Source: Acorus gramineus
Taxonomy: Eukaryota; Streptophyta; Magnoliopsida; Acorales; Acoraceae
Assembly (NCBI GenBank): GCA_030737835.1
Contig: CM060856.1
Span: 12,366,777 to 12,430,776 of the forward strand
Length of the DNA stretch: 64,000 nucleotides
Direction of reading: 5' to 3'
Both the position numbers and the translations under genes were made by a program. Positions 9,630-22,390 of the stretch are shown piece by piece. The notes below the pieces were generated by a model. That model searched no databases. It had not been told where the DNA came from and saw nothing but the letters and a program-made list of their open reading frames with translations. Position 1 is the first letter of the stretch. The number at the start of each line of letters is the position of its first letter.

Positions 9630-12600
9630 CTCCCCCTTGGATGACCACCACGCTAAGAAAATTGCCTCATTAAAACCTTGCTTGGAAAACCCAATGGGAA
9701 AAAACCAAAGCGAAGGAAAAAGAGTACAATGTAACTTAATCGTATAATAGTGTATGCGTTTGACACTGCCTCATTAAAACCTTGCCAGGAAAACCCAATG
9801 GGACAAAACCTAGGCGAAGGAAAAAGAGTACAGTTCGCAAAATGTCATAAAAAATTACTCCCCCTCATAAGTACAAGATTTCAAGAATTTTGGTCGCAAA
9901 CTCGTCGCATCCCGATTTCATACACCAGCTTCTTGAATGTTGATGTCGACAAAGCTTTAGTAAACAAATCTGCAAGATTGTCCTTTGACTGAATTTGTTG
10001 AACATCAATTTCATGTCTCTGCTGGAGCTCATGAGTGTAAAAGAATTTTGGAGAAATATGCTTTGTTCTATCACCCTTGATATATCCCCCTTTGATTTGA
10101 GCAATGCATGCTGCATTGTCTTCATATATAGTTGTTGGAACATCTGTAATGAGAGATAGTCCGCATGCAGTACGAATATGATGAACCAAAGACCTTATCC
10201 ACACGCATTCCCGGCTTGCTTCGTGGAGTGCAAGAATCTCAGAGTGGTTAGAAGACGTGGCGACCAAAGTCTGTTTCGTAGATCGCCAAGAGATTGCTGT
10301 GCCACCGCAAGTGAATACATAGCCTGTTTGTGAGCGAGCCTTGTGAGGATCTGAAAGATATCCTGAATCTGCATAACCCTTTAGTTGTGCACCATTATTG
10401 GAATCCTTTGCATAGAATAGACCCATGTCTGACGTTCCACGAAGATAACGAAAAATGTGCTTCACACCATTCCAATGCCTTCGAGTTGGTGCAGAGCTAA
10501 ATCTGGCCAATAAATTAACTGAAAATGCAATGTCAGGTCTAGTGCATTGGGCCAAATATAATAAGGCACCAATTGCACTAAGATATGGTACTTCAGGACC
10601 AAGAAGATTTTCAGTATCTTCTTTTGGACGAAAAGGATCCGGGTCAAGTAACCTTACTACCATTGGAGTACTTAATGGATGACATTTGTCCATATTAAAA
10701 CGCTTCAGGATTTTTTCAACATATGTTGTTTGATGAACAAGTATCCCATTTGAACTTTGCTCAATTTGCAAGCCGAGACAATATCTTGTTTTTCCAAGAT
10801 CTTTCATTTCAAACTCCTTTTTCAGATATTCGGAAGCCTTTTGAGCTCTTCAGGAGTCCCAATTAGATTAATATCATCAACATATACTGCAATAATGGTA
10901 AATCCGAGTTCCATTTTCTTAATAAATACACAGGGGCATATTGGATCATTGACATATCCTTCTTTTATTAAGTACTCACTAAGACGGTTATACCACATTC
11001 GTCCAGATTGCTTTAATCCATACAAGGATCGTCCGTGGTTTTGCTTCAGGCAATTTTAGTCCTTCAGGAACTTTCATATAAATGTCGGTATCTAATTTTC
11101 CATATAAATATGCAGTAACCACATCCATTAGCTGCATGTCAAGTCCTTCTGAGACTACAAGACTAATTAAATACCGAAATGTGATTGTGTCCATCACAGG
11201 AGAATATGTCTCTTCAAAATCTATCCCAGGTCTCTGCAGGAAACCCTGTGCCACAAGACGAGCTTTGTATCTAACAATCTCGTTTCTTTCATTTCGTTTT
11301 CTCGCAAACACCCATTTACATCCTACTGGTTTAACACCTTCAGGGGTTAGGACTACTGGTCCAAATACTTGGTGTTTTGCAAGTGAATCCAATTCTGTTT
11401 GAATAGCAGCTTTCCATTGTGGCCAACAATTTTTTCGTCTGCATTCATCCACTGAACGTGGTTCTAAATCATTATCTGAAATGATTTCTGTAGCTACTGC
11501 AAATGAGAATATATCATCAACAAGCACTTGCTTTCGATCCCACAATATTTGTGAATTTGCATAATTTATGGAAATTTCTTCATTTCCATGTACTTGTTCT
11601 TCATGCACGGGCGTCACTTCAGGGACGTCAGTCTCTTCAGGGACTTGTGTCACTTCAGGGACTTCTTCCTCTATAGGAGTTATTATTGTGGGTCTTTCAA
11701 GTGTTTCATACTCTTCTAGAGAATTATTCTTCATTGTTTTTCTCCTTCGGGGAGCTGAATCTTTTGAGCCTATAGGTCTTCCACGCTTCAGGCGTGTTTT
11801 TGTTGATTCATTAGCCGGCACTATTGGAACATTAATTCGAGCTGGAGTATTAGCAGCTGGAATATGTGATTTCATCACTTTTGCTGCATCATTGAATGCA
11901 TCTGGCAATTGATGCGCAATTCTTTGAAGATGAGTGACTTTGCACTTCAGTTTCACATTGATTAGTGCGAGGATCAAGATGAGACAAAGATGGAGTTTTC
12001 CATATAAGTTCACGTCGTTCTTCTGGCGACGGATTTTCTCCCCCTAATGACGGGAATATTGTCTCATCAAAATGACAATCCGCAAATCGAGCGGTAAAAA
12101 CATCCCCTGTCAATGGTTCAAGATATCTTATAATAGAGGGAGAATCAAAGCCTACATAAATTCCCAATCGACGTTGAGGGCCCATTTTAGTTCGTTGTGT
12201 AGGGGCAATAGGAACTTGTACAGCACAACCAAAAATTCGAAGATGTGAAATATTTGGTTGATGACCCAGTACGAGCTGTAAAGGGGAATATTGATGATAA
12301 GCAGTTGGCCGAAGGCGAACTAATGCTGCTGCATGCAATATAGCATGACCCCAAGCTGAAACGGGTAATTTTGTCCTCAAAAGCATAGGACGTGCAATTA
12401 GCTGAAGATGCTTAATAAATGATTCAGCTAATCCATTTTGGGTGTGCACATGAGCAACAGGGTGTTCAACATCGATGCCATGCGACATACAATAGTCGTT
12501 AAAAGTTTTCGATGTGAATTCACCAGCTCCATCAAGACGTATTGACTTTATATGATAATCCGAAAAATGCGACTGTAATCGGATTATCTGAGCAAGTAGT

Positions 12601-13989
12601 CTTGCAAATGCAGCATTCCGAGTGGATAATAGACAAACATGCGACCATCTAGCAGATGCGTCTATCAATACCATAAAATACTTGAATGGTCCACATGGGG
12701 GGTGGATTGGGCCACATATATCCCCTTGGATTCTTTGCAAAAATGTTGGTGACTCAACATTGACTTTTGTAGGGGATGGTCTAACTATCAATTTTCCTTG
12801 TGAGCACGAAGTGCATTGATAGTGATTAGGTAAAAGAATCTTCTGGTTCTTTAACGAATGCCCAAATGAATTATCAATTATTCGACGCATCATTGTAGAT
12901 CCTGGATGCCCGAGACGATCATGCCAAAGTGTAAAAATATCTGAATCATAGAACTTCTGGTTCATTACAGCATATGATTCGATTGTTTTTATGGTTGTAT
13001 AATACAACCCAGATGAGAAAGCATGAAGTTTCTCTAATACATGTTTTTGGCCTGAAACAATTGAAGTAATACATAAATACTCCATATTGTTTTCATTGAT
13101 AGTCTCAATATGATATCCATTAAGACGGATATCCTTAAAACTTAGCAGATTTCTTCTGGATCTTGCTGAATATAATGCATCATTAATACAAAATTTTGTA
13201 CCTCCTGGTAATATTATATTTGCTCTTCCGGAGCCTTCAATTAATTTCGTAGTACCAGAAATGGTATTAACATTTGCATTGATTAATGTCAATGTCGAGA
13301 AATATTGTTTATTTCGTAGGATCGTATGTGTTGTAGCGCTGTCTGCTAGACAAATGTCACCAACCATAGCCATTCTTGTAAAAAAAAAAGAAAATGAAAT
13401 AAATAAGATAAATATAAAAATAAGAAAAATGGATTTTAGATAACAAAGAAAAATTATAATTATAAAAATTATAAAAGTCTGATCGTACATCAGGTACGTG
13501 ACCATATTTTTAAAGCACCAAATACATAACAATCATTTTCCTTGTGTTAGGGGTTTGTTCTGCAACCCTTTTCCCTTCAATTATGCGCAAATCACTTCTA
13601 GTGATTTGAGATATTTTACAAACTTTATGATTGTTGTGCTTTCTCAACTATATAAATCATGATCTCATCATTCATGACCACAACTTCCATGGCGAACATA
13701 AAATAAAATGCATTTACTTCGGGTAATGATGCTATGCCATTGAGTTGAGTTATATGATATTTTAAAAAAATCGTTGTTCGGCAACGAGAATATATAAAAT
13801 TGGTGCTCTCAATATTGCTACAACTGGAGCATATTTGAGGCATAATGGCCGGTGGACCTTTGTCAATGAGGTATTAATCTTTAAATCCTCTTCATTATGA
13901 TGATGATGATGGTAAAATCTAATCATAATTTACATGTTCCTGCTGGGATACATGGATCCTTTTTTTTTTTATTATTTGGTCCTTCAAGG

Positions 13990-14390
13990 ACCTGAAAAAT
14001 ATATCATATAACTTTTGTTTGGTCCTACAGGGACACGAACAATCATGATTTTTGTATAGTCCTTCAGGGATAAAATAAAATAAAATAAAATTTTACATGA
14101 TCCTTCAAAGATTCATATAATCATAATTTTTGTACAGTCCTTCAGGGATAAAATAAAATAAAATTTGTATGATCCTTACAATATAATCATAGTCCTTCAG
14201 GGACATTTTTAATCATATCTTTTACATGATTCTTCAAGGATCCATGTAATAATTTTTGTAGTCCTTCAGGGATAGAATAAAATTTGCATGGTCTTAATTG
14301 GAACACATTATTCATAACTTCTACATGGTCCTTCAGGGATCCATGTAATTACAATTTTTGTATGATCCTATAGGGACACATGACATTGTA
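13990..14390. repeat. iterated TCCTTCAGGGA motif in the copia 5' region
   Basis: About ten irregular copies of a (G)TCCTTCA(G/A)GGA-type motif separated by A/T-rich linkers (AAAATAAAATAAAA, ATCATAATTTTTGTA). It lies between the 5' LTR (right) and the pol region. Reads as TCCCTGAAGGAC on the element's coding strand. Confidence 0.7.
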
Positions 14391-14840
14391 ACATTAAAAT
14401 GAATTTCAAATCAAATATAAATATCAAATTAATTGATATTTGTGAGAACTTCTGGTTCTACACATAGATGAATAAAAGATGGCAAACATGAAACAGTTAC
14501 ATGAAAAATAAATAATCAAATGATAGATGCCGCATACTGTTGCATGAGAAAATTGCATCATATCATAACATATGTATGGAAAATTTTCACGGGGATTGCA
14601 TGCATGGAAAATAAAAGATAGATGTATGCAGTACATCAGATGAAAATAAAAGATAGATGTATACGGGTTCTACACATAATTTGCATATTGAAAAAAAAAA
14701 AAAATAATCATATGTATGTAGTAGATGATTTACATAAAAATACATAACATCAAAGGAGAGTATATTTTTTGATATAGATCATTAAGAACCCATCGATACA
14801 AACCTTTCTCTTTAACAAAGAGCTTCTCGTGCTGATAACG

Positions 14841-15147
14841 TGTTGTAAACTAAATAGAATATGATATATAAGAGTATATAAACAAACCACACAAGCATAT
14901 AGAGAAGAGAAGTAGAGAGAGATTCTTATTCACTTTGTTGGTTGTATACAAGAGAGAACCCCTCTATTTATAGGATGCATAGAGGAATCCCAAAGGTGGA
15001 GAGTTACAAGTCTATAGAGGTGAGGGGGAGATAGTGGGGCACTAATGGGAGTGTTAATGGAATAGAAGAGTGGGGGAGGTTATGGAGTTGAAGAGTGGGG
15101 GAGGTTATAGGTTAGAGAAGTGGTGGTTATCCACCATATTCACAACA
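14841..15147 (-). repeat. copia LTR (right in window, 5' LTR of the element)
   Basis: Partner of the LTR at 9324-9629, same start and end sequences. Confidence 0.95.
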
Positions 15148-16039
15148 AAAAGCTGTTTTTTTCATAATATTGGAGAGTTGGCTTCCTATGAACTTAGTTT
15201 TAAATCCTCTCTGTTTGAATAATGACATAAGTTATTATAGAATTGATAATTATTTTAATATAGATAATTATAATAGTGAAATAAATAATTTTTTTGTTTG
15301 ATTGTACTTTTATTATTCTTATTGGAAAACATACTAATGAAATATTTATTGTTTGACTGATTATGGATAAATTATAAATATAAAATGAATAATATGTGAA
15401 TAATAATTTATAAATAAAAGTTAATAAGAGGTAATGATAGATAATTTGACATGTGAATCCCTACACCAGTGAAATAGATTATGTGCAATAACATAATTCA
15501 AGAAAAAGATCTTAAATATTAATATTATTTTATTTTCACATATTTTAACATAGATATACTAAACTATTCCTATTAAACAAATATCATTTTACCCTTTATT
15601 CCACATTATCCACTCATATTCCCTTTTATTCCACATCTCAAACAGGGGCAGGGGCTGATAGGATTAGTGTTGGTATGATTGGATGCTTTTATACCCTACC
15701 CTGTTGTTGTGTTGGGCTAAGTTGTGTTAGGCTTCAATCCATTGTTGTTCTGTGTTTTGTGAGTCTGCAGCCCATTGTTGTTCTGTGTTGTGGAGAAGGA
15801 TAATGTCATTCTTGTACAGACATTTTTGTACCAAAAATAAATAATAAATAAAATCTCCCAAGATCTCCATTTCATTAGGACACTGATATTGAACTCTCAA
15901 TTCGTGATTATGCCGTTCATATTGGTTTTTGTTAGTCTTAACACAGTGTCATTTTTATATCTCTAATGTCCATTCCTATCAGAAATGACAAACAAGATTA
16001 CACAAAAAAAAAAAAAAAAAAAAACTAAAAAAAAAATGG
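15148..16039. other. AT-rich intergenic region
   Basis: No gene seen. The first part resembles the AT-rich dispersed sequence of 6255-6440 and 19,260-19,530. Around 15,700-15,830 a GT-rich segment carries CATTGTTGTTCTGTGTT twice. It ends in an A-rich run (about 16,000-16,036) that abuts the foldback element. Confidence 0.4.
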
Positions 16040-16986
16040 GTTAAAGACATCTAAGTCCCTATAAACATGAGAAAACCCATATAAGTCCCTACTAAAATTA
16101 GAATAGACGTACGAGTCCCTGAAAACTCAGAAAAACCCAATTATCATCCCTAAGTTAAATTTCCATCCAAACTTAACGAAATATTCCCAGAATATTCTGT
16201 CACATATAATTGTGTTGACATTGAAGTCCTTATAAATAGTCATAAAGATAAATTAGTCCCTGTAAAAGATAAAATTACCCCTGAAAGACTTTTACATTAA
16301 ATTGTGTACACATTGCAGTCCCTGTAAACAATCATAAAGACAAATTAGTCCTTACAAAAGACAAAATTACCCCTGAAAGATTTTTACATTTAATTGGATA
16401 GACATTACAGTCCTTATAAATAATCGTAAAGACAAATTGGTACATGTAAAAGACAAAAATGCCCCTGAAGAATTTTTACATTTAATTGTGTAGAAATTGC
16501 AGTATTTTAGAGGGTATTTAATTTTTAAATTGCAATGTCTGCACAATTAAATGTAAAAATCATTCAAGGGTATTTTTGTCTTTTAAAGGGACCAATTTAT
16601 CTTTACGATTGTTTATAAGGACTGTAATGTCTATTCAATTACATGTAAAAGTCTTTGAAGGACAATTTTGTCTTGGACTAATTTGTATTTATGATTATTT
16701 ATAGGGACTACAGTGTATACACAATTTAATGTAAAAGTCTTTTAGGGAAAATTTTATCTTTTGCATGGACTAATTTGTCTTTATGACTGTTTATAAGGAC
16801 TTCAATGTCTACACAATTATATGTGATGGAATATTCTAGGAATATTCCGTTACATTTGGATGGAAATTTAACTCAGGGATGATAATTGGATTTTTCTGAG
16901 TTTTCAGAGACTCGTACGTCTGTCCTAATTTTAGTAGGGACTTATATGGATTTTCTCGTGTTTGTAGAGACTCAGACGTCTTTAAC
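16040..16986. mobile_element. ~950 bp foldback (long-TIR) element, copy 1
   Basis: The two halves are inverted copies over almost their whole length. Left (GTTAAAGACATCTAAGTCCC..., then CATATAAGTCCCTACTAAAA...) matches the reverse complement of right (GTTAAAGACGTCTGAGTCTC..., CATATAAGTCCCTACTAAAA...). Arms are ~470 bp with a small spacer near 16,500-16,530 (GGGTATTTAATTTTTAAAT). Within the arms a unit with TTTTACATTTAATTGTGTAGACATTGCAGTCC is repeated about four times with variations. Flanks are poly-A on both sides, so a target duplication cannot be read. A very similar element in the same orientation is at 46,405-47,357. Confidence 0.85.
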
Positions 16987-17434
16987 AAAAAAAAAAAAAA
17001 AAAAAAGATGACAAACAAAAAAACTGCGAACCGTCCAAATCATGGAACCCACGAATCAAACACTTCAAACAGCCTGTCACAACCATGACAAAATCTCATC
17101 AAACCAACAGTGGAGATTTGTTTTCAGTCACGTAGATCCTGAAAAAGATAAAAAGAAAAATAATAATAAAGCTACCGCCCACATGCACCTCAAGATACAA
17201 TCACCCCCCAATACATCAACCACCACCCTCCATCACTCCCCGATATAACCCCAACCAAAACATCTCCACCGTTCAATCACGTAACAAACACGATCCAAAA
17301 CAAAAGCGAAGCACCACATCTTCCAAAAAAAGAACCTCGAAAACGGAGACTCCCGACAGTAAAGAAAGAGTGAGAGGAGAGAGAGCCCCTTCGTCTTCCC
17401 CGAAAAAACCCCCCACAAACCCGAAATCCCCAAC

Positions 17435-19088
17435 ATGTCCTTAAGCAGATACTCTCTCTCCCTCTTAGCCTTCGCTACTCTCCTAATCGGATCCGATCCT
17501 TCCAAGGCCGACCGACCCGTCCGTACGAGCCCCGCCCTGAGCGAGTGGTCTTCGGCGAGGGCGACGTACTACGCCTCGTCGGACCCCCAGGTCGCCGGCG
17601 GAGGCGCGTGCGGATACGGCGACCTGATGAAGTCCGGGTACGGGATGGCGACGGCGGCGCTGAGCGAGGCCCTCTTCAATAGGGGGGCCGCCTGCGGCGG
17701 ATGCTTCCAGATCCGGTGCGTCGAGGACGTCCGGTGGTGCATCCCCGGCACCACCGTCTCCGTCACCGCGACGAACTTCTGTCCGCCCAACTACGGCCTC
17801 TCCGTTGGCGGCGGCGGCGGAGGAGGAGGTGGTGGTGGAGGCGGGTACTGTAACCCTCCGAATCAGCATTTCGTGATGCCGATCGCGGCGTTCGAGAAGA
17901 TCGCGCTGTGGAAGGCAGGGAACATGCCGGTGCAGTTCCGCAGGTACACGTTAGCGTTTTGGGGGTTTGTTTTGCTAAATTACGCTTTTTTGTGGGTTTT
18001 TTCCAACGATGCCCATGGATTTGAATGGAGATTGGAGAGGTAAAATTGTCAATTTAGAGGACATTGTAGGTCATGAAAGATGGTCCCTAAACTGTAGACC
18101 CATTGTTAGGGATCCTAGGATGAAGGGACACTCGTGTAAATTTCATGCAAGCATATTTGAAGTGTTTATTCATTGTATACTGTAGGGGCCATGTTAGTGG
18201 GTGATCTCTCCCACCACATTCACATTGTTTGGAAACACACTAATGTAGCATATATTTTCAGTTACTCTGATAAATAAAAATATATACTGATTTATTTAAA
18301 TATGTATTTCATTTTTCATAATAGTATGTACTTCAACATGTGAGTGTATATTTAAAAAAACAAAACAAGTGGACTGTATGGGAGAGGAGATTGCAAACGT
18401 GGCTGGACATATCATTTTCTTAAAAAATTTACACCCTCTTTGAATTGAAGATGGATCATCATGGGCTTAATATACTCTACCATCAAGGATAATGCTAGGA
18501 ACAGTTATTCCTCAGGCCACTTTGAAATGATTTGAATGTGTGCCGTCTTTCATTTTTTTTTTCCTTTCTAGTCAAAAGTATATACTCATCTTAACTTAAC
18601 AATACTCGAGTAGAGAAATCATGTACTCGATTAGGGCTCCCCCATTAAATAGTGTCCTAACCAGTCAATGTGTCACAATTTATAGTTATTCATTAATAAG
18701 TACAAATTTGATTTAGGTTTTGCCAAATATGTTATCAGAAGCCTAAATTGTTCTGAACTGAAAATCATTGTTGCACAGGATCAAGTGTGTGAGGGAGGGG
18801 GGCGTCCAATACAGGGTAGATGGTGCAAGATACTTCCACTCGGTACTGATAAGCAACGTCGCAGGGGCGGGGGACGTGGTGGCGGTGAAGGTGAAGGGAT
18901 CGATGACCGGGTGGTTGCCGATGGGTCGGAATTGGGGACAGAACTGGCACATCAATGCGGATTTGAAAGGGCAGCCGCTGTCGTTTGAGGTCACCACCAG
19001 TGATGGTGTCACTCTCACCTCTTATAATGTAGCTCCCAAGGACTGGAGTTTTGGCCAAACTTTTGTTGGGAAGCAATTCCCATTTTGA
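17435..19088 (+). CDS. EXPA13: alpha-expansin, EXPA13-type
   Basis: Two exons, 17,435-17,943 and 18,779-19,088 (CAG|GTACAC donor, TTGCACAG|GATC acceptor, phase 2), encode about 272 residues. The order is signal peptide (about 1-25), the six-Cys DPBB domain ([33 protein letters not shown]), then the grass-pollen-like domain with its Trp residues ([13 protein letters not shown]) and the end KQFPF. Expansins loosen cell walls non-enzymatically and are secreted. [26 protein letters not shown] and SYNVAPKDW point to the EXPA13 clade. The usual alpha-expansin HFD motif reads HFV, which I recall as normal for that clade. The odd feature is a run of 13 glycines just before YCNPPN, where I would expect about three. 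The 835 bp intron contains copy 2 of an AT-rich dispersed repeat. Confidence 0.9.
18220..18420 (+). repeat. dispersed AT-rich repeat, copy 2 (in the expansin intron)
   Basis: Same block order as 8780-9030: ATGTATTTCATTTTTCATAA, ATGTACTTCAACATG, GTGGACTGT, TGGACATATCATTTTCT. Confidence 0.5.
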
Positions 19089-22000
19089 TAGACTCCCACC
19101 CCATTTTATACATTCATTGTTACATATATGAGAAGATAAATTTTGTCAGTCAATGATTTATGTTGGGAACCAAATGACAATGTCTCAAAATTAGAGAGCA
19201 AGATTTGTCAAGGTGAAAATTTGATTTTTTTTTCCTGCTACAGGCTAATATGGGCTATTGAGCTCTTGGAATTAAATTATTATGAGATTTATTATTATTT
19301 TAATATAAATAATGATAAAATTATTTTGTGTTTGATTGTGTTTTGAATTATTTTCATTGAAAAATATAATGATAAAATGTTTGTTGTTTGGATAAAATGT
19401 TAATAAAGTGTAGATATAGATTTATAAAAAATAAAAAAATAATAACAGTTATTTCAGTCATCCAAACATCCATAATGAATTATTCCTACTAATTTTAATT
19501 TATTTTGAATTTATTCTCAAACCAAACATAAGCTTAAGAACTAATCCAAAAAACTGCAATATCTTGGGCATTGGGCTGAGGACCCATGAAAACCAGTCCC
19601 AATGGGACTAAACCCATTTATTTGACGTGGAATTTGAATCTTTGAAATACTTTTTATTTCATTGGTATTATATACAACAAAAAAGTGTCAGTGACTTTTA
19701 TATTTCCAACGAAGTTTCTTTCAAGATACATGAAAATATACTGAAGCACATATTTTCAATAAATTAAATTATATACTTGAATGAATTAAGTTGCATACAA
19801 TTTTTTTTTTTTAATAAATATATACTTAATTAGATAAATAAATCATATACTCAATTAGAATTGTCCCAATGCCTTGTATACAAAAAACGAGTTGGTGTAA
19901 GGTGCCAAATAAAGATTTTGGCCCAGAAGGCTATCCAGACTAGGTCAGTGAATCAGCAGCATAAATAATATGGGATTATATAAAGGATGTATAAAAAGAC
20001 AAAAATAATCACAACATACGAGGCACTAGGACAAAACTCCAAAAAAACAAAAAAAGTCTAAATCAATGGCGTTGGAGGTGATGTGCGCTTACATTGAATA
20101 CCAACATGATCTCGTCCCTGCTCCAATAGCTTTGTTTGAATATGTCACCAACACATCCAGATGTTCTTTGTGTGAAAACAACTGATACCAAACTGGAAGA
20201 CCAATCACCATAACAGATTTCACTGACGATGCAATGACCCTGTTGTATAGCTTCAATTCCATAAAGGGAATTTCAAGTTGCAGGAGAACTAGATGAATGA
20301 TATTTGGGGTTTTTACATCTAGACAGCAAAGCAGCAGCCAATTTGGAGATTCACATAATTCAAAAACCTGTTATAGGCAGCAGTTGAAAGATGTCAATCC
20401 AATATTTAACAAATAAAAATATTGGAGAACTCCCAGGTTATGAAATTTTCAACCCACACAGCAGCAAAATGAACTATGTATACATACGATCTATTATGTT
20501 CTGCTCGTTCTTAAATGCAGCACCTCACAGAACCAATGCACGTTCAGTTTCAGAAAGACATTTTTAGTTATTTTAATAACAGCATAGCAGAAAACTCTCA
20601 CTATATCTATAATCAAAAGATAATTCAGAATTCCGTTACTAGTTGAAAGTTTTGTTTACCGTTTTTTTTTTTTTTTTAATCCACTAGGAACAATCTACAA
20701 AACACGGACACTTCCCCGGAGGCGTCGTACCCGTGTCGGACACGGACACGGCCCGAACACGTGTCAGACATGGCTTCAACCATGTTTGTCTTCATTTTAG
20801 CTAGGACACGCTTGGGATACAACTAGGACACAGCCTAGTCAGTTTCAGCACAAAAGTAAAAAAAAAAAAAAAAAAAAAGGCCCAAACATAGCTCCAAGTA
20901 TTCAACCCATTTAAAACAGCCTAGAACAACTCATTTAAACAAAATCCATTTCTTAAAGTTAAAAAAATAGTGATTTATTAATTTAAAATAGTGATTTATA
21001 GTTTAAAACAATGATTTATAAAAACAGTGATTTATTATTTAAAACATGAATTTATTAGTTTATATAATTGGTCATAAATAGTGAATTAAATGAAATGTGT
21101 TTGTTTATATAAAATAGTGATATATATTTATTATATTAATTTATTTGTTGCCGTGTTCTAATCGTACCTGTATCATATTTTAAAAAAATTGGCATGTCGC
21201 TGTGTTCGTGTCGCCGTGTCCCGTGCATGTGCTTCATGGAAACAATGGCAGTCATTAAATGACTGCCAATTTTCAGATGCTCCGTCCACCTGAATCTCAC
21301 TACAAGTGGGCAGGGTAAATGGATTTACCACATCCGAAGGACGTAAATAAAATCACAAGATTGAAAATTACACTGCTCATGCCCCCATGAAGTCTGGCGT
21401 CCTTTTAACACTTCGCACACTGATGCCTCCATTCTTATCCAAGAGATATCAGTGGGAGTCAATCTATTTGCTCCAACATTTTCAAATTAAACATTAGCTA
21501 ACATGAACACTTAAAGATTTGTTTAACCCATTGTCACTAATTGCACCCCTGATGGTTAAGTTTATACAGCTAGAATTATAAAGTTCAAATCCCATTCGGA
21601 AAAAATTTATAGGTTATGTACATTTCTTCATGGAACAGCAGTGGACTTCAAAGCTAAAATATTGATATTATGTCATTATAATAAAGTAAACACTGAATTC
21701 TACTAAGTAGTATTATTTCCCGAAATTAAGATATTCTATCTACAGAGGCATGGGTTGGCCTTCTCAATCCTACTCCCCACAAATACCTGATAGAGATCGT
21801 TCCTATGCCAAATTTATTACATCTCATAACTATCTCTATCTATATAATTAAATATCACCCCTCCCTCTGTTCTGAATAATATCAACCTGAATTTGACAAA
21901 CTCTACTTACAATTACGACCAATCGATAGCTGATGTTGTACATGTCCAAAATACCAACAGCATATCTAAAATTATTTGTCTTCTTTACTAACTAATTCTA

Positions 22001-22390
22001 TGGTAGAAAAAATGTCAACTGCAGTCAGCTCTAGATCTCACCTATCCAGCACATATCGCACTCCATATTTCATGCCTAGGCAGGGATTAATGTATATTAT
22101 GTTCAGCATAATAAAGCATGTAAACTCCTCTAGGTCACAAGAAATTTTCTAACCTGCTTAAAAGTGAGTTTTAACTCACTAAATAGTATTCATGGTATGA
22201 ATATTTATGAATCACTTCAGCAACAGGGCATGAGAATGCAGCCTCCTTGGCAGTGGAAAGAACTGAATTCCAACATTTCCAACAACCTTTCAACAGCAAA
22301 CTAAGGACTGAGTCAGTAAGCTTTTTAAATAAATTACCAAACCCAAGATAAGATCTGCTGCAAACTCTCACTCAGGATGCTCGTCCTCAT
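19089..22390. other. intergenic region downstream of the expansin gene
   Basis: About 3.3 kb. It starts with the expansin 3' flank and an AT-rich MITE-like sequence (19,260-19,530). It holds the ACACGG-rich repeat at 20,695-21,245 and a SINE-like B-box (AAAGTTCAAATCCC) near 21,578. A short plus-strand open frame at about 20,066 and a minus-strand one near 22,171-22,371 have no recognisable domain. No supported gene. Confidence 0.4.
20695..21245. repeat. ACACGG-rich dispersed repeat
   Basis: GC-rich ends (GTGTCGGACACGGACACGG near 20,732; TCGTGTCGCCGTGTCCCGTG near 21,205) enclose AT-rich DNA with AATAGTGATTTAT repeated about five times (20,960-21,130). The ends are roughly inverted relative to each other. 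This GTGTCGGACACG signature is a familiar dispersed plant repeat; the superfamily is not resolved. Confidence 0.5.

Larger units (their letters stand above)
9324..15147 (-). mobile_element. Ty1/copia LTR retrotransposon fossil
   Basis: Two direct LTRs of about 306 bp (TG...CA ends) flank a region that reads on the minus strand. Recognisable parts in copia order are the end of the protease region (a D-S-A-T-like site), the GAG-pre-integrase zinc region, the integrase core (about 12.0-13.4 kb), reverse transcriptase (about 10.5-11.6 kb) and RNase H (about 9.9-10.4 kb). Integrase ahead of reverse transcriptase places it in Ty1/copia. A purine tract (AAGGGGGAG on the minus strand) adjoins the left LTR, as expected for the polypurine tract, and a TTATCAGCACGA-containing primer-binding region adjoins the right LTR. 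No gag region was recognised. The element is broken, with several breaks. The LTRs are almost identical, so insertion was recent. No convincing target-site duplication was seen. Confidence 0.93.

Noticed and set aside
9319-15152. 5 bp target duplication of the copia element
   Set aside because: The bases flanking the two LTRs (ATAAA and AAAAG) do not match, so no duplication is claimed.
17483-17869. Long minus-strand open frame opposite expansin exon 1
   Set aside because: Shadow of a GC-rich coding exon; low-complexity Arg/Ala/Gly translation with no domain.
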